Below the pieces are notes generated by a model. It was not told the origin of the DNA. It saw nothing but the letters and a program-made list of their open reading frames with translations, and did no database searches. Shown here in pieces: positions 1-8,651 of a DNA stretch of 64,000 nt (positions are counted from its first letter, which is position 1; every line of letters begins with the position of its first letter). This DNA comes from Bacteroidota bacterium (GTDB lineage: Bacteria; Bacteroidota; Bacteroidia; Bacteroidales; Dysgonomonadaceae), in the NCBI GenBank assembly GCA_023622765.1, contig JAMNYO010000064.1, positions 62,001-126,000 of the forward strand, written 5' to 3'. The position numbers and the translations under genes were made by a program.

Positions 1-1
1 G

Positions 2-2059
2 GAAAGGATCCGGGAGCACCTACTGGATACCAACTGGAGGAGCGATGCGAACGTGGTGCGATTCAACAACGCCTTCTTCGCGAACGCGGCGCATCATATG
101 CAGAACGACTTCAACAAAGCCGTGGAACCGCTTCTCGATGAAGTCCCAGAGAACAAGCAAATTGAAGACGCGTACGCCGATGTCATCCAGCAGGTAGCAC
201 CGAATAAGAGTGATCACGAGGGGCAGGTGAAGGTCACCTTTTTGAAAAACGACAAGGAGAGCGACTGGAAAGAGGAGGCAATGAAACGGTTACCCCTTGA
301 ACTGGAGGAGCTGCAAGAACAAGGGTTCACACTTAAAGATATTGCCATCGTGGTGCGGTGGAATAACGAGGCGGTACAGGTGGCCGAAACGCTGCTCGCC
401 TACAAGGAACAACGCCCCGATTCACCCTACCGGTACGACATCATCTCCAACGAGGCGCTCTTGATTGGAAGTGCCCGAAGCGTGAAGGCGGTGATCGCGC
501 TGCTGCGCCACTTCCAAAACCCGGGCGATGACACACGCCGCATGATGGCCCTGTACGAGTTTTACCGCTTCGTGCATCGAGCGACACCGGAAGAGGCATT
601 GCTGAACTACCGGGAAAAACACCCAGGAGAGTTCCCTGAAGCCATCAGGAAGGATATCGAGCGACTCTACACCCTACCCTTCTACGATATGATCGAGCGT
701 TTCTTCGCACTGACATCGGATGCGATCAGCGAGAAAGAGCACGCCTACGTGCAAGCCTTCCTGGACCTTCTCCTCCAATTCAAAACGGATGCGTCGGCCG
801 ATCGGAACAGCTTCCTAGAGTGGTGGGATGAGAAAGGCCACAAGAGGGCGCTCTTCTCACCGGAGGAACAAGACGCAATTCGGATCATCACCATCCACAA
901 GGCAAAGGGACTCGGCTTCGGGGCAGTCATCTTGCCTTTCGTGAACTGGAGCGTGGATCATTCGCCGAACCATACCAACATCATCTGGTGTAAACCGGGT
1001 GCAGCCCCGTTCAACGCGATTCGGGCGCTCCCCCTCAAATATGGGAAAAGACTGGCAAACACTATATTTCGGGGAGATTACCTGGAGGAGAAACGGCTTA
1101 CCTACATCGACAACCTGAACCTGCTCTACGTCGCTTTCACCCGGGCCAAACACCGTTTGATCGTCTTCGCCCCGACTCCCGTGAAACCGGAAACCATCAG
1201 CGACGTCTCCGACTTGCTATGGCGGAGCATAGATGAGGCGGCGCCCTTTCGCCTGGAGAAGGAGAGGAACAAGGAGTACGGAGACCCCGAAGGCTATGTG
1301 AGACATGAGGATATCACCCTCCACGAGGAACGCAACAACTTCCTGCTCCTTGCCGACCATTTCACACGAGGGGAGGAGGAGTCGCTGTTAGAATACGGGA
1401 GCGCAAACCAACGCGAACAGGAAGGCGTAAATGCGCCGCTTGACAAACTCCAACCTACCTCTCAGCCTAAGCCGGTAACCGCCCCCTGGTCAATGCCGGA
1501 ACCTTCTAGCGCATCAGTAGCTCCCCGGATCAAGCATCCGGCAGGCACGGCAAGGTGGCACTCCACACCGTTCGACGAGCGGTTGAAGCTGCGCCTTGAC
1601 TCAATTGGCTTTTTCAGCGATGATGGAAGCAGGGATTACGGCAAAACGATGCATGACATCATCAGCCACGTCAAGACCATCGCGGATATACCGTACGCCG
1701 TGGAAAGGAAGATCGCCGAAGGAGAGCTCCCGGAAAGTGAACGGGCAAACAAAGTGGAAGAGCTAACCTGCTCCCTTACAATCCCGGAGGTGGCCGACTG
1801 GTACACGGGGAAGTACACCGTGCTCAATGAAAATCAACTGATTCACCCGGGAGCGCGAATCAGTCGTCCCGACCGAGTGATGTTGGGCGAACAGGAGGTA
1901 ATCGTAGCCGATTACAAGTTTGGGAAGTCGCAAGATCCCAAATACAACCGACAGGTCCGTCGATACGTCGACACCATCAAGGCGATGGGGCACCAACAGG
2001 TGAAGGGCTTTCTCTTCTACGTTGAGTTAGGCATTGTTGAGGAAGTGTTCCCCGGGTAA
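2..2059 (+). CDS. RecB/AddA-like UvrD-family helicase-nuclease, C-terminal part (5' end outside window)
   Basis: The frame is open from the first bases of the window to the TAA at 2057-2059, so the start lies upstream and about 685 C-terminal residues are visible. UvrD/RecB superfamily-1 motifs are readable: NWRS at the very left edge, IRIITIHKAKGLGF (motif V) and LLYVAFTRAKHRL (motif VI). Near the C-terminus RPDRVM...VIVADYKFGK followed by a conserved Tyr/Gln helix fits a PD-(D/E)XK nuclease. Such proteins resect and repair double-strand DNA ends, usually paired with an AddB-like protein, which is not in view. The ATP-binding Walker A half lies outside the window. An internal GTG at 53 could be mistaken for a start but splits the NWRS region. 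The esterase gene downstream is convergent. Confidence 0.88.
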   Translation, partial: ERIREHLLDTNWRSDANVVRFNNAFFANAAHHMQNDFNKAVEPLLDEVPENKQIEDAYADVIQQVAPNKSDHEGQVKVTFLKNDKESDWKEEAMKRLPLELEELQEQGFTLKDIAIVVRWNNEAVQVAETLLAYKEQRPDSPYRYDIISNEALLIGSARSVKAVIALLRHFQNPGDDTRRMMALYEFYRFVHRATPEEALLNYREKHPGEFPEAIRKDIERLYTLPFYDMIERFFALTSDAISEKEHAYVQAFLDLLLQFKTDASADRNSFLEWWDEKGHKRALFSPEEQDAIRIITIHKAKGLGFGAVILPFVNWSVDHSPNHTNIIWCKPGAAPFNAIRALPLKYGKRLANTIFRGDYLEEKRLTYIDNLNLLYVAFTRAKHRLIVFAPTPVKPETISDVSDLLWRSIDEAAPFRLEKERNKEYGDPEGYVRHEDITLHEERNNFLLLADHFTRGEEESLLEYGSANQREQEGVNAPLDKLQPTSQPKPVTAPWSMPEPSSASVAPRIKHPAGTARWHSTPFDERLKLRLDSIGFFSDDGSRDYGKTMHDIISHVKTIADIPYAVERKIAEGELPESERANKVEELTCSLTIPEVADWYTGKYTVLNENQLIHPGARISRPDRVMLGEQEVIVADYKFGKSQDPKYNRQVRRYVDTIKAMGHQQVKGFLFYVELGIVEEVFPG

Positions 2060-2138
2060 TACATCAAGTAAACGGCTCAGACCATGGGCCTTCGCCCTGA
2101 AGACAAAAGACACACGAAACAGGTCAAAGTATAGACTT

Positions 2139-2957
2139 TTACTTTCGGGAGCTGAAAAACTCGTGAAAGAACAAGGCTTGATAGCGAATCGCACTGCTCC
2201 AATACTCCCAGTTATGCACCCCGGGACGACTAATGTAATCGTGCGGGATGTTCCGGTAGAGCAACTCTTTATGCAAGCGCTCGTTTACCTCATAAAAAAA
2301 GTCCCCCGTACCGCAATCGATAATGATCTTTAAAGTACCTGGAGTGAGTCGATGCAACTGCCCCATAACCGTGTGCTCATCCCATCTCTCGGGGTATTCA
2401 CTCTGTTTTCCCAGCCGCTTCGCCATATCCCAATCATTAGGGAAAGGGCGGATATCCACACCGCCGCTCATGCTTCCGCATGCCCCAAAAACGTCTTGGT
2501 TACGAAAACCAAGGTACAATCCGCCATGTCCCCCCATGCTCAGCCCGGTGACGGCACGTCCCTCGCGGGAAGCCACCGTGCTGTAGGTTTGGTCTATCCA
2601 AGTGATGAGTTCACGGGCGACAAACGTTTCGTATTGAAACGACGGATCAATGGGACTATCCCAGTACCAGCTCCCGTACGCCCCGTCGGGACAGACGATG
2701 ATCATCCCGTACTGGTCGGCCAGCTCCTTGACACGCGGCACCCTGCTAACCCAGCCATCGTACTTATCACTATAACCATGCAGAAGGTAGAGCACGGGAT
2801 AAGCGGCCTCACCGTTGTAGGCATCCGGTTTAATCACGACCGCCTTAACGTGTTGGTTCATCTTGTCGCTGAACACGTTCACCGTATCTACCGTTGCCGA
2901 TAACGCGCTGGTAAAGAAACCGCAAAGCAAAACGCCAATCATAGCCAATCGTCTCAT
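2139..2957 (-). CDS. Secreted alpha/beta-hydrolase esterase (EstD/FrmB-like family)
   Basis: A 272-residue protein with a hydrophobic N-terminal signal peptide (about residues 1-20, ending SALSA), so probably periplasmic or exported. The fold follows the putative-esterase family (acetyl-xylan esterase, XynZ and S-formylglutathione hydrolase relatives). LYLLHGYSD is the oxyanion region, GLSMGGHGG carries the nucleophile Ser, DCGTGDFF the acidic residue and PGVHNWEYW the catalytic His. These secreted enzymes typically de-esterify carbohydrates; the real substrate cannot be told from sequence. It is convergent with the helicase-nuclease gene and upstream of nagB on the same strand, with 94 bp between them. 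A 14-bp palindrome lies just upstream of its start. Confidence 0.85.
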   Translation of the reverse strand: MRRLAMIGVLLCGFFTSALSATVDTVNVFSDKMNQHVKAVVIKPDAYNGEAAYPVLYLLHGYSDKYDGWVSRVPRVKELADQYGMIIVCPDGAYGSWYWDSPIDPSFQYETFVARELITWIDQTYSTVASREGRAVTGLSMGGHGGLYLGFRNQDVFGACGSMSGGVDIRPFPNDWDMAKRLGKQSEYPERWDEHTVMGQLHRLTPGTLKIIIDCGTGDFFYEVNERLHKELLYRNIPHDYISRPGVHNWEYWSSAIRYQALFFHEFFSSRK

Positions 2958-2967
2958 AACATACTGT

Positions 2968-2981
2968 TTTTACATGTAAAA
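2968..2981. promoter_or_regulatory. 14-bp perfect palindrome upstream of the esterase gene
   Basis: TTTTACATGTAAAA is a perfect palindrome 11 bp upstream of the esterase start codon. It could be an operator for a dimeric regulator or a small hairpin at the nagB-side junction. No regulator can be assigned. Confidence 0.3.
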
Positions 2982-3051
2982 GGTCTATCGTTAAAACGGT
3001 ACACCGTCGTAGCGGTACGCACCGAACAAGCTGTTTTCAAACGGCACGTTG

Positions 3052-3861
3052 TTAGAACAACGATTCGGGATCCAGGTGGTCGTGCTCAATATCGAGGAAG
3101 TACTTGTAAGTTCCCACCTTCAACTCGGAGCAGGCATCGTAATCGCACACGATGATGCCCCGTTGATGCATCTGCAGGGCGCTGATGGTCCACATCTGGT
3201 TAATGGAGCCTTCCACCGCGTGGTAGAGGGCGCGTGCCTTATGACTCCCGTTCACCAGGATAAGTACCTCCTTGGCACCGAGTATTGTGGCTACGCCGAC
3301 CGTTAACGCGGTTTTGGGTACCTTATTCACGTCGTTATCAAAGAAGCGGGAGTTGGCAATCACCGTATCGGTGGTCAGCGTCTTAATTCGGGTACGCGAA
3401 CTGAGCGAAGAACCCGGTTCGTTGAACGCGATGTGCCCATCCGTGCCAACACCCCCCATAAATAGATCGATACCTCCCGCGTCGATTATCGCCTGCTCGT
3501 ATGCAGCGCACTCCGCTTCGAGGTCCTTAGCCATTCCGTTGGGGATATGGACATTCTCCTTTTTGATATCGATATGGTTAAAGAAGTTTTTCCACATGAA
3601 GGTGTGATAACTCTGGGGATGGTCGGCCGGCAAGCCGATATACTCGTCCATATTGAACGTGACAACGTTCTTGAACGATACCCGTCCTGCTTCATAATGC
3701 TTGATCAGCGCCTTGTACGTGGCCAGCGGGGATGAACCGGTAGGTAACCCAAGCTTGAACGGCTTCTCTGCCGTGGGGTTGGACTTGTTGATTTTTGAAA
3801 CGATGTAGTTGGCTGCCCATTGCGCCATTTGCCCGGCATCGGGCTGAATAATAAGTCTCAT
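3052..3861 (-). CDS. nagB: Glucosamine-6-phosphate deaminase
   Basis: A 269-residue NagB, close to the usual 266-270. It isomerises and deaminates glucosamine-6-phosphate to fructose-6-phosphate and ammonia, feeding amino sugars into glycolysis. Family motifs are in place: [12 protein letters not shown] (phosphate loop), [10 protein letters not shown] with the catalytic Asp, and [17 protein letters not shown] with the His/Glu relay. It is a cytosolic enzyme with no signal peptide. No nagA lies next to it. Upstream, a 70-bp duplicated hairpin cassette separates it from the end of the flavodiiron gene. A small inverted repeat (CGTTGT / ACAACG) straddles its stop codon. Confidence 0.95.
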   Translation of the reverse strand: MRLIIQPDAGQMAQWAANYIVSKINKSNPTAEKPFKLGLPTGSSPLATYKALIKHYEAGRVSFKNVVTFNMDEYIGLPADHPQSYHTFMWKNFFNHIDIKKENVHIPNGMAKDLEAECAAYEQAIIDAGGIDLFMGGVGTDGHIAFNEPGSSLSSRTRIKTLTTDTVIANSRFFDNDVNKVPKTALTVGVATILGAKEVLILVNGSHKARALYHAVEGSINQMWTISALQMHQRGIIVCDYDACSELKVGTYKYFLDIEHDHLDPESLF

Positions 3862-3882
3862 ATCACATATAGTTTAAAAAAG

Positions 3883-3965
3883 TTATTTGCCACTCTTTTT
3901 CAAGTCAAAACGACCAAATGTTCTTGACCCTGTTTTCACTTTTCGGGACTGATTACTTGCCACTC
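3883..3965. repeat. Hairpin cassette bracketed by a 13-bp duplication of the fprA stop-codon region
   Basis: TTATTTGCCACTC (3883-3895) and TTACTTGCCACTC (3953-3965) are direct repeats differing at one base. The second contains the stop codon of the flavodiiron gene (minus strand). Between them, AAGTGAAAAC and GTTTTGACTT (read on the minus strand) can pair at 9 of 10 positions around a ~20-nt loop. The layout matches other cassettes in this window, although its core is not obviously homologous to them. Confidence 0.55.
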
Positions 3966-5182
3966 GTGTTAGGTACCACCTCCGCACCCGAGGTCAGCTT
4001 TTGCGCCATAACGCGCCCCATATCGCGCGCCTGCGCCTCGACTTGAGCAAGCATCCCTTGCTTCATGACCACCGGGTCGGCGACCACCTCGAATGGCTTC
4101 CCTTGCACGAAAGCACCAAAATGTCTGGCGGTAGCATCCGACCAGCAGAAGCTACCGAAGCAGCCGAAGAAACGGTTCTTGAGGAGCCGGTCTTCCAAAG
4201 CAGACACCAGACTTTCCACCAAGGGGTAGAGATTGCCGTTATAGGTAGGTGAACCAATGATTAGTCCCTTGTATTTAAACACGTCACGGAGGATGTCCGA
4301 CTGATGACTTTTGGATACGTTGTGCATCGCGATCTCCTTCACACCATTGGCGGCCGCCGCCTCGGCGATCACCTCTGCCAGCCGCCCGGTGTTGCCATAC
4401 ATGCTGCCGTAAGCAATCACCAATCCCTCATCTGCATCGTACCGGCTCAGGCGGTCGTACATCGTCACCACTTTGGCGATATTCTCCGGGTTCGTCCACA
4501 TGGGTCCGTGGGTTGGGCAGATGGCTTCGATTGCTATACCCGACACCTTTTGGAGCGCTTTCTGAACAGCCGACCCGTACTTGCCCACAATATTGGCGTA
4601 GTAACGGATCATCTCATCACGGTACCGCTCGATATAAAGTTGTGTATCCAGTATACCTCCATCCAGCGTGCCAAACGTGCCAAAAGCATCTCCCGTGAAC
4701 AGCACCTTCTTCTCCTGCACATAGGTCATCATCGTCTCCGGCCAGTGCACCATGGGTGTCAGGAAAAACTTCAACCGGTTCTCACCAATACTGAGCTCCT
4801 CTTGATCTTCCACCGCGAACACGTTGTCCTCGATCCCGTAAAACCCGTTCAACATCTCGATGGTTCGCTTGTTGCCCACAATCTGAATATTGGGGTAGCG
4901 GGTAACCAGCCACTCGATCGCACCCGAATGGTCGGGCTCCATATGGTTCACCACGAGGTAATCGATTGGCTTATCGCCCAACACCGACTGAATGCGTCGG
5001 GAAAACTCGTTGACATAGCAGGTATCGACGGTGTCGACCAACACCGTTTTCTCATCCTCTATGATATAGGCATTATAAGAGACGCCTCGCGGCAACGGCC
5101 ATAAATTCTCAAAAAGCACCTTAACACGGTCGTTTACACCCACGTAACAGATACCGTTTGAAACTTGAATCGCTTTCTGCAT
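3953..5182 (-). CDS. fprA: Flavodiiron protein (type A flavoprotein, oxygen/NO reductase)
   Basis: A 409-residue two-domain protein. The N-terminal metallo-beta-lactamase domain carries the di-iron ligands HMEPDH (H80, E82, D84, H85), HWPET, GDAFGTFG and PTHGPMW. The C-terminal flavodoxin domain has the FMN loops YGSMYGNTGR, SPTYNGNLYP and FGSFCWSDA. There is no rubredoxin extension, which makes it class A. In anaerobes these cytosolic enzymes reduce O2 to water, or NO to N2O, with electrons from rubredoxin or a similar donor. It starts only 11 bp after lgt, so the two are probably co-transcribed. Its stop-codon region is duplicated 70 bp downstream (see the cassette entry). Confidence 0.93.
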   Translation of the reverse strand: MQKAIQVSNGICYVGVNDRVKVLFENLWPLPRGVSYNAYIIEDEKTVLVDTVDTCYVNEFSRRIQSVLGDKPIDYLVVNHMEPDHSGAIEWLVTRYPNIQIVGNKRTIEMLNGFYGIEDNVFAVEDQEELSIGENRLKFFLTPMVHWPETMMTYVQEKKVLFTGDAFGTFGTLDGGILDTQLYIERYRDEMIRYYANIVGKYGSAVQKALQKVSGIAIEAICPTHGPMWTNPENIAKVVTMYDRLSRYDADEGLVIAYGSMYGNTGRLAEVIAEAAAANGVKEIAMHNVSKSHQSDILRDVFKYKGLIIGSPTYNGNLYPLVESLVSALEDRLLKNRFFGCFGSFCWSDATARHFGAFVQGKPFEVVADPVVMKQGMLAQVEAQARDMGRVMAQKLTSGAEVVPNTSGK

Positions 5183-5193
5183 AAATGCTATTG

Positions 5194-6117
5194 TTATCTC
5201 TTTTTATTCTTTGACTTTGATTTTGATTTCGGCTGCTGTTTCGGTTGGAATAACTCCGACTGCTTTGGGGTCATCACCACCTCGGCCGGTCGCCTCAATG
5301 CATTCACTATCAACCATATTCCCCAAATGATAAAGGGAATGCTCAGCCACTGCCCCAGGATAAGCCCGGTGGTCTCGCGCATCAGGTTCTCCGACTCCAC
5401 CTGCACGTTCTTCACGTACTCCACGAAGAAACGGAACAGGAAGATGATCAAGATGCCGACGCCGGTGATCAACCCCTTCCTATCCTTAGCATCGGTTTTG
5501 AAGTAGAGGTACATCGTGATGCCAAATACCAGCAGGTAAACCAGACCCTCGTAGATTTGGGTGGGATGTGACGGCTCCGAGTAAATGGGTTCCGCACCTT
5601 GCATCCAACGATAGGTATTGGTGATGAACCGGAAACCCCAAGGCAAATCGGTGGGGCCACCGTAAATCTCGTGGTTCATCAGGTTCCCAAACCGAATCAT
5701 CGCCGCCGTGAAGCCGGTCGGCACCATCACCCTGTCGAATGTCCACAAGGTACTGAGCTTAGTCACCCTTCGCGAGTAGATCCAAACGGCAATGATAATG
5801 CCAATAACTCCCCCGTGGCTGGCCAATCCCCCTTCCCACACCTTGATCATCTCGAACGGATGCGCCAGGTAGTAGGCCGGCTCGTAGAAGAGACAGTGCC
5901 CCAATCGTGCACCCACGATAATCCCCACGATCATGTAGATAAAGAGCGAATCGAACCACTTCTCCAGGAGGTCCTCCTTTCTAAAGATCCGATGCACGAT
6001 ATAGACGGCCACGATAAGGCCGATGACCCAAAACAGGCCGTACCAACGGATTTCACGGCCAAACAGGGTGAAGAGCGTGGGATCCACGTTCCAGGTTACT
6101 GCGAGTAATGTATCCAT
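5194..6117 (-). CDS. lgt: Prolipoprotein diacylglyceryl transferase
   Basis: A 307-residue polytopic inner-membrane enzyme that moves diacylglyceryl from phosphatidylglycerol to the lipobox Cys of prolipoproteins, the first step of lipoprotein maturation. About seven hydrophobic segments are visible. Family signatures include IRWYGLFWVIG near the N-terminus, IVGARLGHCLFYEP, LASHGGVIG, MIRFGNLMNHEIYGGPTDLPWGF and SHPTQIYEG. The C-terminus ends in an unusual low-complexity tail rich in Lys, Ser and Gln (KQQPKSKSKSKNKKR), likely cytoplasmic. Many lipoproteins in this window (SusD/E/F, pullulanase, nucleoside hydrolase, M23 peptidase) would be its substrates. It is followed directly by fprA. Confidence 0.95.
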   Translation of the reverse strand: MDTLLAVTWNVDPTLFTLFGREIRWYGLFWVIGLIVAVYIVHRIFRKEDLLEKWFDSLFIYMIVGIIVGARLGHCLFYEPAYYLAHPFEMIKVWEGGLASHGGVIGIIIAVWIYSRRVTKLSTLWTFDRVMVPTGFTAAMIRFGNLMNHEIYGGPTDLPWGFRFITNTYRWMQGAEPIYSEPSHPTQIYEGLVYLLVFGITMYLYFKTDAKDRKGLITGVGILIIFLFRFFVEYVKNVQVESENLMRETTGLILGQWLSIPFIIWGIWLIVNALRRPAEVVMTPKQSELFQPKQQPKSKSKSKNKKR

Positions 6118-6134
6118 GAGCGTTCTTTTTTTGC

Positions 6135-6142
6135 CAAAGATA
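6135..6142 (-). promoter_or_regulatory. Candidate -7 promoter element for lgt
   Basis: On the minus strand this reads TATCTTTG, a perfect match to the Bacteroidetes -7 consensus TAnnTTTG, 17 nt upstream of the lgt start codon. The matching -33 TTTG at the usual ~20-bp distance is not clear and would fall inside the end of ddh. Confidence 0.45.
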
Positions 6143-6163
6143 GTAAAAAAGAAGCAAACTGTT

Positions 6164-7063
6164 TTACACCAGCTGCTTTATCCACGCCTCTTTTTCCCCG
6201 GGCAGAAGGTCCACCACCGGGATCTCGATCATGGTGTAGGCGCCCGGCCGTTGCTTACCGGCGGCTCGAGCGGCGACCACCATAACCTGAGCGGTGAGCG
6301 CAGGGTTATTGATGCGCATATCAAACGTGAAAAGTTGATTTGGCGTAATGCCCGAACTGCCTTTTCGCTCCAGCCGGACACCGTGTCCCATATCTTTCAA
6401 CGCCGCCACATCTTCCACCTGGAAGACGCGGGTCTCGTCGTTCACGAAGTAAGCATCAGACTTGATGGCCTGGGCGACCGCATCGAAATCGTGTCCCTCG
6501 CACAACTCCACGTAAACCATCCTGCGGTGAACGCCTGCCCCCGTGGGAAGGGTCACCGAGAGCGCATCCTTCACCCCGTCAATTGCCTTCACGGCCACCG
6601 TGTGCCCCATGCTCATGCCGGGACCAAAGTTGGTGTAGGTGATACCCTGGGGAGCCATCGCCTCGAAAAGGGCACGAATCACCGAGTCACTCCCGGGATC
6701 CCACCCCGCGGATAGAATCGAAACCGCGCCACACCGCTTTGCCGTTTGGTCGAGCGAAGCACGCAGCGGAACGATCTGCCCATGTATATCGAACCCGTCC
6801 ACCGTGTTAATCCCCAACTCCAGGCACTCTTGGGCATACGCCTCCACCTTTCGCGTGGGTACACACAAGATAGCGACATCCACCGACTTCAAGTGCGACA
6901 CGTGGGGTACCACCTCGTACGTTTCCAGTTCAGCCGGAACGTTTGAGGCATCTCTGCGAACAATCCCCGCGATATCAAAATCGGGAGTTGCTTGCAACGC
7001 CTCCACGACGAACTTCCCTATATTGCCGTAGCCAACCACGGCAGCCCTTATTTTCCTTGACAT
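6164..7063 (-). CDS. ddh: meso-Diaminopimelate dehydrogenase
   Basis: Starting at the ATG ending at 7063 gives MSRKIRAAVVGYGNIG and 299 residues, my recollection of the usual length for Bacteroidales Ddh. Longer in-frame starts add a non-conserved leader. The enzyme makes meso-diaminopimelate in one NADPH-dependent step from L-tetrahydrodipicolinate, bypassing the succinylase/acetylase route, for lysine and peptidoglycan. Visible features are the Rossmann GYGNIG loop, CVPTRK, NTVDGFDIHGQ, SAGWDPGSDS and FGPGMSMGHTVAVK. It lies 46 bp upstream of lgt on the same strand. It fits with the dcw peptidoglycan genes elsewhere in the window, since MurE would use its product. Confidence 0.93.
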   Translation of the reverse strand: MSRKIRAAVVGYGNIGKFVVEALQATPDFDIAGIVRRDASNVPAELETYEVVPHVSHLKSVDVAILCVPTRKVEAYAQECLELGINTVDGFDIHGQIVPLRASLDQTAKRCGAVSILSAGWDPGSDSVIRALFEAMAPQGITYTNFGPGMSMGHTVAVKAIDGVKDALSVTLPTGAGVHRRMVYVELCEGHDFDAVAQAIKSDAYFVNDETRVFQVEDVAALKDMGHGVRLERKGSSGITPNQLFTFDMRINNPALTAQVMVVAARAAGKQRPGAYTMIEIPVVDLLPGEKEAWIKQLV

Positions 7064-7218
7064 ATATCCCATGTTTTTTGTACGCTTCATGCAACTGCTT
7101 GACAACAAAGCACCCCATTCTATCCTCTTTGAGTTATTCACAAAAATAGGTAAAAAACTGCTTTTTACAAACGCACTGGATATTAAATCAAGGCAGCCAT
7201 GGAGTTTACTTTAAAAAG

Positions 7219-7258
7219 TTAAAACCAATGTCTCCATAAAATGAGACATTGGTTTTAA
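7219..7258 (-). terminator. Strong 16-bp hairpin, probable terminator of the phosphatase gene
   Basis: TTAAAACCAATGTCTC at 7219-7234 pairs perfectly with 7243-7258 around an 8-nt loop. Read on the minus strand it lies about 115 nt after the phosphatase stop and is followed by a T-rich stretch. The same stem is also strong on the plus strand. Confidence 0.6.
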
Positions 7259-7372
7259 AGTATCATCGTCATACTAGGGAACTATTATCCAACGTGTAAC
7301 GACAGGCCCTTTCAAAGTTTTAAAGCATCACCATTACCTTAGAGAACTACATGAAAAAGGGAAAGTTCGCTA

Positions 7373-8341
7373 TTATTTAACTATTTCAAACTGGTAAATC
7401 GGATCACCCAGGTAGTTTACAAAGGTCATTTTCATTCTACCCTTGCCGATCGATATAACGGAAAAGCCTTCGTCAGGAGAACAGAAGCGGGTATCGGGTC
7501 CTTTCACAGGTACCCGCCCCAACGAGGCTGAGCTGTTAACCACGTAGTTTACCTTGATACCCGGCTTTGTTAAATGTTGAAACGTGTGCGAATGCCCTGC
7601 TATATAGAGATCAACTCCATATTTTCTTAATAAGGGATCCAACTTCTCAATAAGGTCCTGCTCATCCACTCTTTTCTTCTCCGACACGTATATAGGATGA
7701 TGCCCTATAACTATCTTGAATGTCACGGTTGAGTTTGCAAGCTGCTCCTCCAGCCACTGTAGCTGAGCGGTGCTATCCTGTTTAAATACATCGGCATACT
7801 TGTTGCCATCTTCGTAGTAATCGCTTATAAGGGGGGTGGTATCGATAAAAAACAGTTCTGCCGTGTCAAACTCGTCTATCTCATCGGGGTCGGGCTGAAT
7901 AAGTTTTGTATAGTATCTGTCGAGCATAACCCAACGTCGCGAAATTCGCGTGTAATCTATCATCGCCTGCGTATTACCTCTATATTCATGGTTACCCAAT
8001 ATTGGGTACCACTCTACCATAAAATGAGGATGATCGTATATAAGTTCAAAATTGGTCATCCACAACGGGTCGTAAACGCTTTCTACCCCTGACCAGTGAT
8101 GGGTATCGCCGGCAGAGACAAAAAACTCCGGTTCCGCCACCTCTACCATGCGCACCATAGCTTCTGCTACATCTTTTTGACGATAGTAACCATTTCGTCC
8201 CAAATCGCTGATCACGTAAAAGTTGTAGCCATCATCATACTCAACTTCGACCTCTATCCTTTCGCTCTGCGCGTATGTAAAAGTAAACACGCAGAGCAAC
8301 AGGGTCAGAAGAGACACCTTTTTTATCTCAAATTTCCTCAT
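7373..8341 (-). CDS. Secreted tartrate-resistant-acid-phosphatase-like metallophosphoesterase
   Basis: A 322-residue protein when started at the ATG ending at 8341, which gives a classic signal peptide (MRKFEIKKVSLLTLL...FTYAQ). A longer frame to 8428 only reads into a repeat element and is rejected. Di-metal ligand blocks match purple acid phosphatases of the TRAP/ACP5 type: ISDLGRNG, SAGDTHHWSGV, LGNHEYRGN, IGHHPIYVS and AGHSHTFQH. It would release phosphate from small phospho-esters outside the cytoplasm. It lies downstream of a TonB receptor on the same strand. I infer that the pair scavenges phosphorylated compounds, plausibly nucleotides given the nucleoside hydrolases nearby. A strong hairpin terminator follows. 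Confidence 0.87.
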   Translation of the reverse strand: MRKFEIKKVSLLTLLLCVFTFTYAQSERIEVEVEYDDGYNFYVISDLGRNGYYRQKDVAEAMVRMVEVAEPEFFVSAGDTHHWSGVESVYDPLWMTNFELIYDHPHFMVEWYPILGNHEYRGNTQAMIDYTRISRRWVMLDRYYTKLIQPDPDEIDEFDTAELFFIDTTPLISDYYEDGNKYADVFKQDSTAQLQWLEEQLANSTVTFKIVIGHHPIYVSEKKRVDEQDLIEKLDPLLRKYGVDLYIAGHSHTFQHLTKPGIKVNYVVNSSASLGRVPVKGPDTRFCSPDEGFSVISIGKGRMKMTFVNYLGDPIYQFEIVK

Positions 8342-8384
8342 ACTACTATTTTTATCTTCACTTTTCGCATTTTGTTTACTGTTT

Positions 8385-8646
8385 GAACTTTCAGAGCGAA
8401 GACCTCGTAAACTCCTGCGGGGACACATCCTGCGAAGATTGCGTTAAAAAAGAAAAGCTGTTTGAAGCGTTAGCGAACTTTTGCGTTAAGCAAGACGAGC
8501 AAAAACGAACTTGTTCGTGTTATGCCGTTGCGAGCAAAAGTGCAGCGAAGCTGAGTTCTTTTCTTTTAGCAAGCGAGCAGAAGATGGGTCGCAGGATTTA
8601 TGCCAGTCGAGCCTGAAAGCGATTAAACAGTTACATGCGAAAGTTC
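8385..8646. repeat. Large nested hairpin element containing a divergent family-A core
   Basis: This element fills most of the 310-bp gap between the TonB receptor and the phosphatase. Successive arms pair from outside in: GAACTTTC (8385) with GAAAGTTC (8639), ATCCTGCGA (8427) with TCGCAGGAT (8589), AAAAGAAAAG (8448) with CTTTTCTTTT (8558), ACTTTTGC (8477) with GCAAAAGT (8534), GCAA (8490) with TTGC (8528), and ACGAAC (8505) with GTTCGT (8513). The inner ~75 nt align with the elements at 15.86, 15.97 and 59.1 kb, with compensatory changes in the stems. No convincing coding capacity is seen. Confidence 0.75.
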
Positions 8647-8651
8647 AGTTA

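Noticed and set aside
2086..2097. Terminator GGGC-CTTC-GCCC between the helicase-nuclease and esterase genes
   Set aside because: The stem is only 4 bp and no T-run follows; too weak to call.
2352..2903. Open frame on the plus strand opposite the esterase
   Set aside because: The esterase on the other strand has a signal peptide and a full catalytic triad; the antisense frame shows no protein-like pattern.
4304..5104. Long open frame on the plus strand opposite the flavodiiron gene
   Set aside because: It is the shadow of a well-conserved GC-rich gene, has no recognisable domain and no promoter.
8342..8428. N-terminal extension of the phosphatase
   Set aside because: The added residues are Arg/Ser-rich, come from the hairpin repeat and would bury the signal peptide; the start at 8341 is preferred.
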